A DNA stretch of 64,000 nucleotides from Myxococcales bacterium (GTDB lineage Bacteria > Myxococcota_A > Polyangia > Haliangiales > Haliangiaceae): assembly GCA_016707895.1 (NCBI GenBank), contig JADJGV010000001.1, forward strand, positions 979,501 through 1,043,500. The letters run 5' to 3'. Below are positions 19,435 through 27,506 of this stretch, piece by piece (the stretch's first letter is position 1; each line of letters begins with the position of its first letter). The notes below the pieces were generated by a model. That model made no database searches and was not told where the DNA came from. It saw nothing but the letters and a program-made list of their open reading frames with translations. Both the position numbers and the translations under genes were made by a program.

Positions 19435-19905
19435 ATGCGTTTGTACGTCGCGTCCCTGATCGCCGTCGCCGCCCTCGGTTGCAGCAAGCCCAAGCCGGCC
19501 GCGACCACGCCGCCGCCGGCGCCCGCCGAGCCGGCGGTCACCGACGCCGGCACCGATCCGGCCACGCCCCCGCCGGCGGCGACGCCGAGCGACGCCGAGC
19601 TCGAGGCCATGTTCGAGCAGACCCTGGTGTTCATCGAGGACCTCGGCACCGCCGTCGACGCCAACCAAGCCAACTGCGGCGCGATGGCCACCGCGATCAC
19701 CGCGGCGATCGACAAGCACCAGCCGCTCCTGGCCAAGGCCAAGCTGCTCGAGGGCAACCAGGAGGTCGACGCCAAGGCCGACGCGTACATGGACGCGCGC
19801 AAGGACCGGGTCGGGGCCGCGATGGCCAAGGTGCAGCCGGGCATGGAGAAGTGCAGCGGCGATCCCGCGGTGCAGGCCGCGATGGCCAAGTTCGATAACA
19901 TGTGA
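19435..19905 (+). CDS. small lipoprotein, member 5 of the family, 156 aa
   Basis: The ATG at 19435 yields MRLYVASLIAVAALGCSKPK, a lipoprotein signal. A Thr/Pro/Ala linker is followed by the family helical domain: SDAELEAMFEQTLVFIEDLGTAVDANQANCGAMATAITAAIDKHQPLLAKAKLLEGNQEVDAKADAYM, ending MEKCSGDPAVQAAMAKF. Both conserved Cys are present. It is more distant from members 2-4 than they are from each other. Expressed in line with them; the 60 bp gap to member 4 holds no obvious hairpin. Confidence 0.8.
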   Translation: MRLYVASLIAVAALGCSKPKPAATTPPPAPAEPAVTDAGTDPATPPPAATPSDAELEAMFEQTLVFIEDLGTAVDANQANCGAMATAITAAIDKHQPLLAKAKLLEGNQEVDAKADAYMDARKDRVGAAMAKVQPGMEKCSGDPAVQAAMAKFDNM

Positions 19906-19979
19906 CCCAAGCCGGCTCGCCGCCGGGTCGTCCAACCGCCGCGCGACACCTCGCGCGGGTCTCGTGACAGGAGTTCGTG

Positions 19980-20582
19980 ATGACATCGGTGCGCCGTTCG
20001 TTCGTCGTGGTGATCGTCGCGGCCCTGGCCAGCGGCGCGGTGGCGTGCAAGGGCGGCGGTGGTGGCGGCGGCGGTGGCGGCAAGGCCAACGGCAGCGCCG
20101 CGCCGGTCGTCGGCCAGGAGCGCGGCGACTGCCGCCCCGATCGCTCGTGCGATCCCGGCCTGACCTGCCTGTCGAACCTGTGCGTGCGGCCGCCGCCCGC
20201 CGACTGCGCCAAGGTCGCCGACGCGCTGGGCCCGATCTTCCTCGACAACTACACGCCGCGCGAGGAGCGCGACCGCTTCGCCGCCGACGTGCGCCGCGAG
20301 TGCGAGAGCGCCAGCTTCACCCGCGAAGACGGTGAGTGCCTGAGCCGGGCCAAGACCCGGCAGGACATCAACGCGTGCCCGCACCCGATCGGGCTCGGCG
20401 ACTGCAAGAAGATCACCAAGGCCGCCGACGAGCTGCGCCTCAAGAGCGGCGTCGACGCGTACCTGGTGACGCCGGCCGATCGGCTGATCGAGCGCTGCAA
20501 GAGCGAGGTGCCCACGCGCGCGTTCGAGCAATGCGTGCTCGCCGCCACGTCGATGGACGCCCTCGAGCGCTGCGCCTGGTAG
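19980..20582 (+). CDS. Cys-rich lipoprotein with poly-Gly linker, 200 aa
   Basis: An AGGAG ribosome site at 19969-19973 favours the ATG at 19980 over the GTG just before it. MTSVRRSFVVVIVAALASGAVACKGGG carries lipobox GAVAC, followed directly by ten glycines. Residues 50-80 have a small Cys-knot-like segment (GDCRPDRSCDPGLTCLSNLCV) and the remaining helical part has three further Cys pairs (CAKVADALG, CESASFTREDGEC, CPHPIGLGDC, CKSEVPTRAFEQC). It could be a distant relative of the preceding array but lacks its signature. Function unknown. Confidence 0.8.
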   Translation: MTSVRRSFVVVIVAALASGAVACKGGGGGGGGGGKANGSAAPVVGQERGDCRPDRSCDPGLTCLSNLCVRPPPADCAKVADALGPIFLDNYTPREERDRFAADVRRECESASFTREDGECLSRAKTRQDINACPHPIGLGDCKKITKAADELRLKSGVDAYLVTPADRLIERCKSEVPTRAFEQCVLAATSMDALERCAW

Positions 20583-20605
20583 CGCGCTTCGGCTAAGCTG
20601 CGCGC

Positions 20606-22327
20606 GTGCTTGGTCGTGCGCCCCTCGCGATCGCCGTCGCGATCGCCCTGGCCCTGATCGTCGCCGCCACCGGACGCGCCCACGCGCAGGGTGGCGACGC
20701 CGACGCGGCGAACCCACCGCCGCCGCCGGTGGCGATCGACGCCGGCCCCGCCGCGGTCGCGGAGCTGCCCAGCGACGCCGGCCCCGCGCCCGCGCTGATC
20801 GACGCCGGCGCCGCGCCGCTCGATGCGAGCCCCGCGCCGATCGACGCTGGGCCCGCGCCCGCCGTGGCCGCGCCGCTCGACGCCGGGCCCGCGCCCACCG
20901 TGGTCGACGCCGGCGCCGCCGGGCCCACCATCGACGCGGGCGTGGCGCCGGCCGCCGCGCCCCCGAGCGCGACGCCGCCGGCCAAGCCGCACGATCGCAC
21001 CGGCGTGGTGCTGCGGCTGGTGCTCGGCCTGACCGCGGTGTTCGCGCTCGCCTACCTCGGCGGCCACAAGAAGGTCGTGGCCCTCGAGCGCCGGCTCGGC
21101 ATCAGCGGCGTGATCGCCGCCGGCTTCCCGTTCGTCGCGCTCGGCGTGATCATCCGCCAGCCGGCGATCGGCATCCTCACCGGCGACGTCCTCGATCGCA
21201 TGGAGCCGATCCTGCACTTCGGGCTGGGCTGGCTCGGCTTCATCATCGGCGCGCAGCTCGACGTGCGCCTGCTCGATCGCGTGCCGCGCGGCACCGGCTA
21301 CCTGGTGGTGGTCGAGGCGCTGGGCCCGTTCGCGGCGGTCGCCGCGACCACCGCCGGCCTGGCGCTGGCGCTGGGGCTGGCCGACTGGCGCCAGCCCGAG
21401 TTCTGGCGCGACGCGATCGTGATCGGCGCCGCCGGCGCGATGACCGCGCCGCGCCGGTTCCGCGGCTTCGCCTCGGGCGCCTGGCGCGAGGGCAAGAGCG
21501 TCGACCACCTGCTGTCGCAGCTCGACGAGATCGTCGGGGTGATCGGCCTGTTGTTCGTCGCCGCGTACTTCCGCCCGGCCGGGGCCGCCGGCTGGGCGCT
21601 GCCCGGCACCGGCTGGCTGTTCGTCGCGATCGGCCTGGGCGTCGCGGTCGGCGTGCTGATCTTCGCGATGGTGCGGGTGCCGCAGAGCGAGGGCGAGTTC
21701 CTCGCGGTGGTGCTGGGCTCGGTCTCGCTGGGCGCGGGGCTGGCCGGCTACCTGTACCTGTCGCCGATCGTCATCTGCTTCATCGCCGGCGCGCTGGTCG
21801 TGAACTTCCCGTGCGATCAGCGCGACGCGATCTTCCGCATCCTCAACCACCTCGAGCGCCCGATCCACCTGCTGTTCCTGGTCGTCGCCGGCGCGACCTG
21901 GGACGTGACCGCGTCCAAGCCGTGGGTGATCGTGCCGGCGTTCGTCGTGGCCCGGGTGATCGGCAAGTCGCTCGGCGTGCTGGCGGCGCGGTCGACCGTC
22001 GGCGCGCTGCTGCCGCGCGGCTACGCCGACAACCGGGTGCTGGTGTCGCCGCTGTCGCCGCTGGCGATCGCGCTGGTGGTGTCGCTGCAGGGCTCGGCCG
22101 GCGGCATCCCCAGCGCGTGGCTGGTCACGGTGGTGATCGGCGGCGCGATCATGACCGAGGTCGCGGTCCAGCTCACCTCGCCGCCCACCGCGCGGCCCGC
22201 CACCGCCACCGGCGCCCCCGGCCCGGTCGACGCCGCCGCGCCCACGATCGACGAGCTCGACGACGACGCCGCGGCCACCGGGCCGACCTACCGCGACGAG
22301 CTCGACGACGAGCGGGGGCCGACGTGA
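20606..22327 (+). CDS. cation:proton antiporter-like membrane protein, partner 1, with DAGPAP-repeat N-terminus
   Basis: A signal-like start (MLGRAPLAIAVAIALALIVAATGRAHA) is followed by about 90 residues of repeating IDAGPAPA/LDAGPAP units. From residue 135 there are 10-12 membrane segments with the layout of CPA2-type sodium/proton exchangers (for example PILHFGLGWLGFIIGAQLDVRLLDR, a typical 'gL~G.~ld' helix pair). The acid pair normally expected in the ion path (a helix with ND or DD) is not obvious, so transport may be altered. Its stop overlaps the next gene (GTGA); the two probably form a heteromer. GTG start. No TrkA-N domain at the C-terminus. Confidence 0.75.
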   Translation: MLGRAPLAIAVAIALALIVAATGRAHAQGGDADAANPPPPPVAIDAGPAAVAELPSDAGPAPALIDAGAAPLDASPAPIDAGPAPAVAAPLDAGPAPTVVDAGAAGPTIDAGVAPAAAPPSATPPAKPHDRTGVVLRLVLGLTAVFALAYLGGHKKVVALERRLGISGVIAAGFPFVALGVIIRQPAIGILTGDVLDRMEPILHFGLGWLGFIIGAQLDVRLLDRVPRGTGYLVVVEALGPFAAVAATTAGLALALGLADWRQPEFWRDAIVIGAAGAMTAPRRFRGFASGAWREGKSVDHLLSQLDEIVGVIGLLFVAAYFRPAGAAGWALPGTGWLFVAIGLGVAVGVLIFAMVRVPQSEGEFLAVVLGSVSLGAGLAGYLYLSPIVICFIAGALVVNFPCDQRDAIFRILNHLERPIHLLFLVVAGATWDVTASKPWVIVPAFVVARVIGKSLGVLAARSTVGALLPRGYADNRVLVSPLSPLAIALVVSLQGSAGGIPSAWLVTVVIGGAIMTEVAVQLTSPPTARPATATGAPGPVDAAAPTIDELDDDAAATGPTYRDELDDERGPT

Positions 22328-23628
22328 TCCCGCTGCTGGTGTTGCTGGCGCTGGCCGGCCTGATGGAGGCGGCGCGCAGCTTCGCGCCCGAGGCGCTGCA
22401 CGCCGGCGGCACCGAGCTGGCGTTCGGCTTCCTGCTGCTCACCGCGTACTTCACCGGCAAGCTGGTCAGCCGGATCGGCCTGCCCAAGCTCACCGGCTAC
22501 ATCGCGTCGGGGATCATCGTCGGGCCCTACGTGCTGGCGCTGGTCGATAAGCACATGACCGGCGAGCTCAAGCTGGTCAGCGGCATCACCACCGCGATCC
22601 TCGCGCTCAACGCCGGCGCCGAGCTCAACCTGCGCAAGATCCGGCCGCTGCTCGGCACGGTGCGCCGGATCTCGGTGTACGCGGTGTTCGGCACGATGCT
22701 GGTGCTGACCGCGACGCTGCTGGCGGTGCGCCCGCTGGTGCCGTTCCTGGCGGCGATGCCGCTCGGCCACGCCGCCGCGGTCGCGCTGACGATGGGGGTC
22801 GCGCTGTCGGCGCAGTCGCCGGCGGTGGTGATGGCGATGATCGGCGAGACCCGCGCGGACGGCGTCCTGACCAAGACCATCCTGGCGCTGGTGATCGTCG
22901 CCGACCTCGCCGTCATCATCACCTTCGGCGTCGCGTCGTCGCTCGCCACCGCGATCATCGGCGGCAACGTCGACGTCAAGGCCGCGATCAGCGGCATCGC
23001 GTGGGAGGTGTTCGGGTCGATGGGCGTCGGCGTCTTCGTCGGCGTCATCCTCGGCCGGTTCATCCTGCACGTCGGCCAGGGCGTCGGCCTGTTCGCGATC
23101 ATGCTGTGCTTCGTGCTGGCCGAGGTCGGCAACGCAGTGCACCTCGACTCGCTGGTGATCGCGCTGACCGCCGGGCTGTGGCTGGAGAACGTGTCGAAGG
23201 CCGACACCCACAAGCTGCTCGACGGCTTCGAGGCGGCGTCCTTGCCGGTGTACCTGGTGTTCTTCGCGCTGGCCGGCGCGAAGCTCGATCTGGTGGCGCT
23301 GTCGGCGCTGGTGGTGCCGGTGCTGGTGATCGTCGTCGTGCGCGCGTCGTCGTTCTACGCCGGCAGCCGGATCGGCACCCGCGGCGCCGACGTCGATCCG
23401 CTGGTGCGGCGGCTGGCCTGGATCGGCCTGGTGCCGCAGGCCGGCCTGGCGCTCGCGCTGGCCGAGCTCGTGCGGCGCGCGTTCCCGGCCTTCGGCGACG
23501 CCGCGTTCGCGCTGGTCATCGGCGTGGTCGCGACCAACGAGCTGACCGCGCCGATCGCGCTGCGCATCGCGCTGCTCAAGAGCGGCGAGGCCGGCAAGCG
23601 CCCGGGCCCCGCGACCGGCAGCCACTGA
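22324..23628 (+). CDS. cation:proton antiporter (CPA2 / Na+/H+ exchanger family), partner 2
   Basis: The 434-aa membrane protein has about 12 predicted helices. Features of the family: LTGYIASGIIVGPYVLALV near residue 60, TAILALNAGAELNLRKIR (position of the 'GLE/GAEL' helix, about 90-110), ALSAQSPAVVMAMIGETRADG (with the conserved SP in the discontinuous helix) and VIVADLAVIITFGV with a membrane Asp. It should exchange K+ or Na+ for protons across the inner membrane; which ion cannot be told. GTG start overlapping the upstream gene couples the two. It lacks the regulatory NAD-binding domain of KefB/C. Confidence 0.85.
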   Translation: MIPLLVLLALAGLMEAARSFAPEALHAGGTELAFGFLLLTAYFTGKLVSRIGLPKLTGYIASGIIVGPYVLALVDKHMTGELKLVSGITTAILALNAGAELNLRKIRPLLGTVRRISVYAVFGTMLVLTATLLAVRPLVPFLAAMPLGHAAAVALTMGVALSAQSPAVVMAMIGETRADGVLTKTILALVIVADLAVIITFGVASSLATAIIGGNVDVKAAISGIAWEVFGSMGVGVFVGVILGRFILHVGQGVGLFAIMLCFVLAEVGNAVHLDSLVIALTAGLWLENVSKADTHKLLDGFEAASLPVYLVFFALAGAKLDLVALSALVVPVLVIVVVRASSFYAGSRIGTRGADVDPLVRRLAWIGLVPQAGLALALAELVRRAFPAFGDAAFALVIGVVATNELTAPIALRIALLKSGEAGKRPGPATGSH

Positions 23629-23634
23629 GTTGCA

Positions 23635-23792
23635 GGAGGTGCGTCGCCGCACCTCCCTCGGCGGGGCCAGGTCCCCGCCGAGCCTCCCACCAGGACGCGA
23701 GACGCCCGGCGCGTGGGTCGGTGCGCGAGCCCCCCTCGATCCCGGCAAAGCCGGGATCGAGCCTCCCCCCGCGACGCGAGACGCCCGGCGCG
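23635..23792. repeat. cassette of three perfect hairpins with a 20-bp direct repeat
   Basis: Three perfect inverted repeats lie in a row in this gap: 23635-23656 (9-bp stem, loop TCGC), 23657-23682 (10-bp stem CTCGGCGGGG, 6-base loop) and 23735-23761 (12-bp stem CTCGATCCCGGC, loop AAA). The second and third are each followed by CCTCCC-type sequence and then the same 20 bases (GACGCGAGACGCCCGGCGCG) at 23694-23713 and 23773-23792, spacing 79 bp. The two stems differ in sequence yet each is self-complementary, so structure is kept while sequence varies. It could end both converging transcripts or be a mobile REP-like element. Confidence 0.75.
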
Positions 23793-23856
23793 CGGACCGT
23801 TGCTCGTCCGAGAATGAGTCGGTGCTCGACCGAAAGAGCGCCAGGCTCCGAGATCG

Positions 23857-24747
23857 CTACTCGGCGGCGAGCTGCGCGCGCAGCGCCTGCATCTCGGCGC
23901 GCTTGGCCGCGCTCACCTCGGGCCACGCCATCGGCAGCCGCTCGAGGGTGTCGACCAGGATCTCGGCGATCGCGCGCCGCATGAACGACTTGGAGTCGGC
24001 CGGCACCGCGTACCACGGCGCCCACGGCCGCGAGGTCGCGCCCAGCGCGGCGCCGTAGGCCTCCATGTACTGGTCCCACTTGCCGCGCTCGGCCAGATCG
24101 CCGGCGTTGAACTTCCAGTTCGACTCGGGCTCGTCGATGCGCTCGATCAGCCGATCGCGCTGCTCGTCCTTGGACACGTTCAACCAGAACTTCACGATCA
24201 CCGTGCCGTTGCGCGCGGCGTGGCGCTCGAAGTCGCGGATCGACTCGTAGCGCTGCGCCCACAGCCCGTCGAGGTCGTCGGCGCCGTGCGGCAGGCGCTG
24301 GCCGGCCAGGAACTTCGGGTTGACCCGCACCACCAGCACCTCCTCGTAGTGGCTGCGGTTCCACACCCCGATGCGGCCGCGCTCGGGCAGCGCGCGCTGG
24401 CAGCGCCACAGGAAGTCGTGATCGAGCTCCTCGACGGTCGGCGCCTTGAACGCGAACACCTGGCAGCCGGCCGGGTTGATGCCCGACATCACCGCGCGCA
24501 CGGTGCCGTCCTTGCCCGCGGCGTCCATGGCCTGGAACACGCACAGGAGCGAGTAGCGATCGTCGGCGTACAGCAGCTCCTGCAGCTTCGCCAGCCGGGC
24601 GATCGCCTTGGCCAGCGCCTCCTGGTTGGCCTGCTTGTCGGGGCCGCCCTTGGGCGGCCGGGTCGGCGCGCGCCCGGCGTCGAACGGCCGATCGAACGGC
24701 ACCAGGTACGGGCTCGCCACCGGTTCGGGGAACTCGTCGCGTGACAT
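23857..24747 (-). CDS. ppk2: polyphosphate kinase 2 family protein
   Basis: MSRDEFPEPVASPY is taken as start (ATG 24747); the longer open frame runs through the neighbouring gene and is not coding. The 296-aa protein has Walker A FQAMDAAGKDGT (about 71-82), the PPK2 element SGINPAGCQVFAFKAPT, the lid-module segment WNRSHYEEVLVVRVNP and a late DDLDGLWAQRYESIRDFE. These are hallmarks of PPK2 enzymes, which transfer phosphate between polyphosphate and nucleotides, often driving NDP or NMP phosphorylation. It is a one-domain (class I or III size) form, cytosolic. Divergently placed to the CHAD gene with 58 bp between starts, an arrangement that fits shared control of polyphosphate metabolism. Confidence 0.93.
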   Translation of the reverse strand: MSRDEFPEPVASPYLVPFDRPFDAGRAPTRPPKGGPDKQANQEALAKAIARLAKLQELLYADDRYSLLCVFQAMDAAGKDGTVRAVMSGINPAGCQVFAFKAPTVEELDHDFLWRCQRALPERGRIGVWNRSHYEEVLVVRVNPKFLAGQRLPHGADDLDGLWAQRYESIRDFERHAARNGTVIVKFWLNVSKDEQRDRLIERIDEPESNWKFNAGDLAERGKWDQYMEAYGAALGATSRPWAPWYAVPADSKSFMRRAIAEILVDTLERLPMAWPEVSAAKRAEMQALRAQLAAE

Positions 24748-24805
24748 TGTCGTGACGATACCCCGCCGCGATCCGGATGGGGGCGCGGCTTGGTATCGTC
24801 CTGCC

Positions 24806-25747
24806 ATGTCCGCGCCACCGCCCGACGCCCATCCTGACACCTCGCACCTCGGGCCGATCGCCACCGACGACAGCCTGCGCGCCCGCGTCGTGCGCGCCGC
24901 CGCCGCCGCCCTGACCGAGGCCCGCGGCGCGCTGACCACCGCCACCGCCGATCCGCACGAGGCGATCCACACCGTCCGCAAGTCGCTGCGCAAGCTGCGC
25001 GCGCTGGTCGATCTGGTCGGCCGCGCGCTGCCCAAGCGCGATCGCGTCGACATCGCCCGCGGCCTGGGCGACGCGCGGCGCGCGCTGGGCCCGGCGCGCG
25101 ATCAGCACGTCGCGCGCGCGGTGGTCGACGGCGTGGCGGCGCAGCATGAGCTGGGCGTGGCCGCGACCGCGCTGCACACCAGCGCCGCCCCCGATCTGGT
25201 CGCGCCCGAGGCGCTGGTGGCCGAGCTCGAGCGCGCCGTGGCCGAGGCCGCGACCCACGTCGACGCGCTGACCGCGGCGCTGCCCGAGACGCTGCGCCCG
25301 CGCAAGCTGGCCCGCGGCCTGGCCCGCACCTACCGCCGCGCCCGCAACGCCCGCAAGCGCGCCAAGCAGTCGGATCGCGCGGTCCACCGCTGGCGCCGCC
25401 GCACCAAGGAGCTCGGCTACCAGCTGGCGATCCTCGACGCCGTGCCCGACGCCGCCGCGTGGCGCGAGGCGCTGGCCACCCTCGACGATCAGCTGAGCCC
25501 GGTCGTCGATCACCTGATGACCAAGGACTACGTGCGGCTGTACGGCGGCGGCGCCGACGACGCCGCCGCGCTGCTCGGCGCGGTCCACGATCGCCTGCTG
25601 GCCGGCAAGGACGCCGCGCGCAAGGCCAGCCGCGGCCTCTTCAAGCTCAAGCCGCGCAAGCTGCGCGACCAGGTCACCTCGGCGCTGGCCGCCGACGCCG
25701 CGGTCGCCGATCCCGCGCAGCACGACCCCGGCGACGCCGACGACTGA
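24806..25747 (+). CDS. CHAD-domain protein, predicted polyphosphate binding
   Basis: The 313-aa protein is a helical domain with the family's conserved basic and His positions: EAIHTVRKSLRKLRALVDL (near residue 50), RDQHVARAVVD, ARTYRRARNARKRAKQSDRAVHRWRRRTKELGYQLAIL (about 170-212). CHAD domains bind inorganic polyphosphate, and many sit beside polyphosphate genes. Here the divergent neighbour is PPK2, which supports the function. The C-terminus (PADAAVADPAQHDPGDADD region) is disordered. No CYTH domain is attached. ATG start chosen because earlier residues are antisense to ppk2. Confidence 0.93.
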   Translation: MSAPPPDAHPDTSHLGPIATDDSLRARVVRAAAAALTEARGALTTATADPHEAIHTVRKSLRKLRALVDLVGRALPKRDRVDIARGLGDARRALGPARDQHVARAVVDGVAAQHELGVAATALHTSAAPDLVAPEALVAELERAVAEAATHVDALTAALPETLRPRKLARGLARTYRRARNARKRAKQSDRAVHRWRRRTKELGYQLAILDAVPDAAAWREALATLDDQLSPVVDHLMTKDYVRLYGGGADDAAALLGAVHDRLLAGKDAARKASRGLFKLKPRKLRDQVTSALAADAAVADPAQHDPGDADD

Positions 25748-25762
25748 GGAGGGCGGCGGCGG

Positions 25763-26473
25763 CTACTTGACCGCCCACTCGAAGCGGTGCGACGCCGGCA
25801 GCACGCGCTCGGCGAGGAACGTCGCGTAGTCGCGGCGGTGCCAGGCCTCGAGGCACAGGAGCACCATGCGCGGCAGCGCGCCGCGGTAGCTCTCGCCCAG
25901 CGGGCGCAGCCCGGCCTCCTGGCGGAACACCTCGTCGACCTGCGGCGGGATGGTCGTCTGCGACGGGTGTGACAGCTTGGTGATCATGACGGTCGCGTGA
26001 TCGCTGCAGTGCGACGCCGGCGACGTCACCAGGTGGCTGCCGCACACGCTCGGCCGATCCTCGTAGATCGTGCACAGCTCGCCGTCGCCGAGGAACAGGC
26101 ACGGCAGCTTGTAGTCCTTCTTGGGCGTGGTCTCCATCGCGTGGGCGCGCTGCTTGAGCTGCGCGCGCAGCTCGGGCGTGTCGCGGCCCTCGCGGATCAG
26201 CCGCGCGGCGATCGGCACCACCTCGTACAGGTACGCGCTGGTGAGCAGCGAGCAGCAGGCCTTGGGCGCGTCGCAGGTGTAGCAAGACACGACCGACAAC
26301 GTGACGCGCGCGTGCTCGGCGGCGGCGGTGTTGATGTCGGCGATCAGCTCGCGGGTCAGGCCCGAGGCCTTGGCGACCAGCGCCATCCGCTCGACCACCT
26401 CGGCGAAGGTGGGGCCGTGCTCGGGGCCGAGCACCGGCTCGGGGCGGGGCTTGGGACGGGTGCGCTTGCTCAT
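25763..26473 (-). CDS. YkgJ-family cysteine cluster protein
   Basis: The 236-aa protein has CYTCDAPKACCSL (about 64-76) and CLFLGDGELCTIYEDRPSVCGSH (about 126-148), the spaced Cys residues of the YkgJ / 'zinc- or iron-chelating' family (PF03692). These proteins are thought to hold a metal or Fe-S cluster, and the family includes flagellin methylase FliB. The C-terminal helix-rich part (LLCLEAWHRRDYATFLAERVLP) has no further motif. Lysine/proline-rich N-terminus without signal, so cytosolic. It converges on the CHAD gene with 15 bp between stops. Confidence 0.85.
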   Translation of the reverse strand: MSKRTRPKPRPEPVLGPEHGPTFAEVVERMALVAKASGLTRELIADINTAAAEHARVTLSVVSCYTCDAPKACCSLLTSAYLYEVVPIAARLIREGRDTPELRAQLKQRAHAMETTPKKDYKLPCLFLGDGELCTIYEDRPSVCGSHLVTSPASHCSDHATVMITKLSHPSQTTIPPQVDEVFRQEAGLRPLGESYRGALPRMVLLCLEAWHRRDYATFLAERVLPASHRFEWAVK

Positions 26474-26492
26474 CGTCGCGTCGCCCGTCCGC

Positions 26493-26858
26493 TCACGGCT
26501 TCTGCCAGACGCCGCCGGTGCTCGCGCACATCGCCTCGAGATCGGCCGGCGGCATCAGGTGGCCCTTGTAGAACACGTTGGTGCCCTCGTCCTTCTTGCA
26601 CGCGCCGACGCGGTCGGCGGTGGCGCAGCCGACGGTGGCGTAGGTGCCCTCGAAGTTGACGCACAGCTTCTTCAGCATGTCGTCGCCCAGCGCGCGGTTG
26701 GCCTGGTTGTACTGCTTGCACTCGCTGAACTTGGGCGAGTTGCACGACGCCAGCCCGGCCTCGCCGCCGCCCTTGGCCCCGTCGTCCTTGCCCTTGCCGC
26801 CGCAGGCCGCGATCGCGAGCGTCATCGCCAGCACGAACACCGAGCACCGATTGCGCAT
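26493..26858 (-). CDS. small lipoprotein, 121 aa, three or four disulfides
   Basis: MRNRCSVFVLAMTLAIAACGGKGKDD is a lipoprotein signal with Cys19. The mature 100 residues contain seven Cys (CNSPKFSEC, CVNFEGTYATVGC, GACKKDEG, AMCAST) spread over an all-alpha/loop sequence, implying three disulfides. TSTGGVWQKP-like ending (AMCASTGGVWQKP) recalls other small secreted Cys-rich myxobacterial lipoproteins. It is 20 bp downstream of the ykgJ-like gene's start on the same strand direction, so the two may share transcription. No function suggested. Confidence 0.78.
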   Translation of the reverse strand: MRNRCSVFVLAMTLAIAACGGKGKDDGAKGGGEAGLASCNSPKFSECKQYNQANRALGDDMLKKLCVNFEGTYATVGCATADRVGACKKDEGTNVFYKGHLMPPADLEAMCASTGGVWQKP

Positions 26859-26884
26859 GCCGGCAGCATGCCACGCGCGGTCGG

Positions 26885-27457
26885 TCAGGTGGCGTCGGCG
26901 TCGGCGTCATCGCCGACGTCGGAGTCGGCCTCGGCCTCCGGCGCCACCGCGGTCAACGCCGCCATCACCGTGCGGAACAGCGCCCGCCCGGCGCCGCGCG
27001 GCCGCTCGGTCGCGCGCTCGCTGATCGCGTCGGCCACCATCTTGGCCAGCCGGATCGGATCGACGCCGGGGTGCGCGGCGACGAACTCGGCCTGGGCCGG
27101 CGCGCCCTCGTCGAGCAGACGGGCCCGCCACGCCTCGCCCTGGTGGAACGGCCGGTTGTGGGCGTCGCCGCCGGCGCGGACCTTGGCCAGCCGGGCCTCG
27201 AGGTCGTCGCCGTCGGCCCGGCGGATCACGCCGGCCAGCCGCCGCTCCTCGCGCCGCCGCGCCACCAGCGCGGTGATGCGGCGCGCGCGGTCGACCTCGC
27301 CGCGCAGCGCCTCATCGAGCCCGAGCCGCCCCAGCGCCGCGTTCGACATCTCCATCAGCGCCCGCGCCAGCCGCGACGACTGATCGCCGTCGTCGCGCCG
27401 CGCCTTGCGGGCCAGCTGGCGGCGGCTGGGGGCCTCGTCGTCGGGCTCGTCGGTCAT
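26885..27457 (-). CDS. DarP/YjgA-like (DUF615) ribosome-associated protein
   Basis: The 190-aa sequence opens MTDEPDDEAPSRRQLARKARRDDGDQ and continues with LARALMEMSNAALGRLGLDEALRGEVDRARRITALVARRREERRLAGVIRR. This follows the DUF615 pattern: acidic-then-basic 'SRRQLKREA', 'L..L....L..L.L...L..av..ar.i....ar.RQ..yIgklmR'. E. coli DarP (YjgA) joins large-subunit maturation. A later RAKVRAGGDAHNRPFHQGEAWRARLLDEGAPAQAEFVAAHP also matches the family (HxxExWRdrLl). ATG 27457 is used; the earlier TTG-type start adds only MRQCG. C-terminus is acidic. Confidence 0.8.
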   Translation of the reverse strand: MTDEPDDEAPSRRQLARKARRDDGDQSSRLARALMEMSNAALGRLGLDEALRGEVDRARRITALVARRREERRLAGVIRRADGDDLEARLAKVRAGGDAHNRPFHQGEAWRARLLDEGAPAQAEFVAAHPGVDPIRLAKMVADAISERATERPRGAGRALFRTVMAALTAVAPEAEADSDVGDDADADAT

Positions 27458-27506
27458 GCCGCACTGTCGCACGAGCGCGGCGCCGCGGGCACCGCCGCCG
27501 GGCGTC

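Noticed and set aside
23857..25053. Longer form of PPK2 with 100 extra N-terminal residues
   Set aside because: The extra part is antisense to the CHAD gene and is Ser/Arg-rich; PPK2 enzymes begin near MSRDEF.
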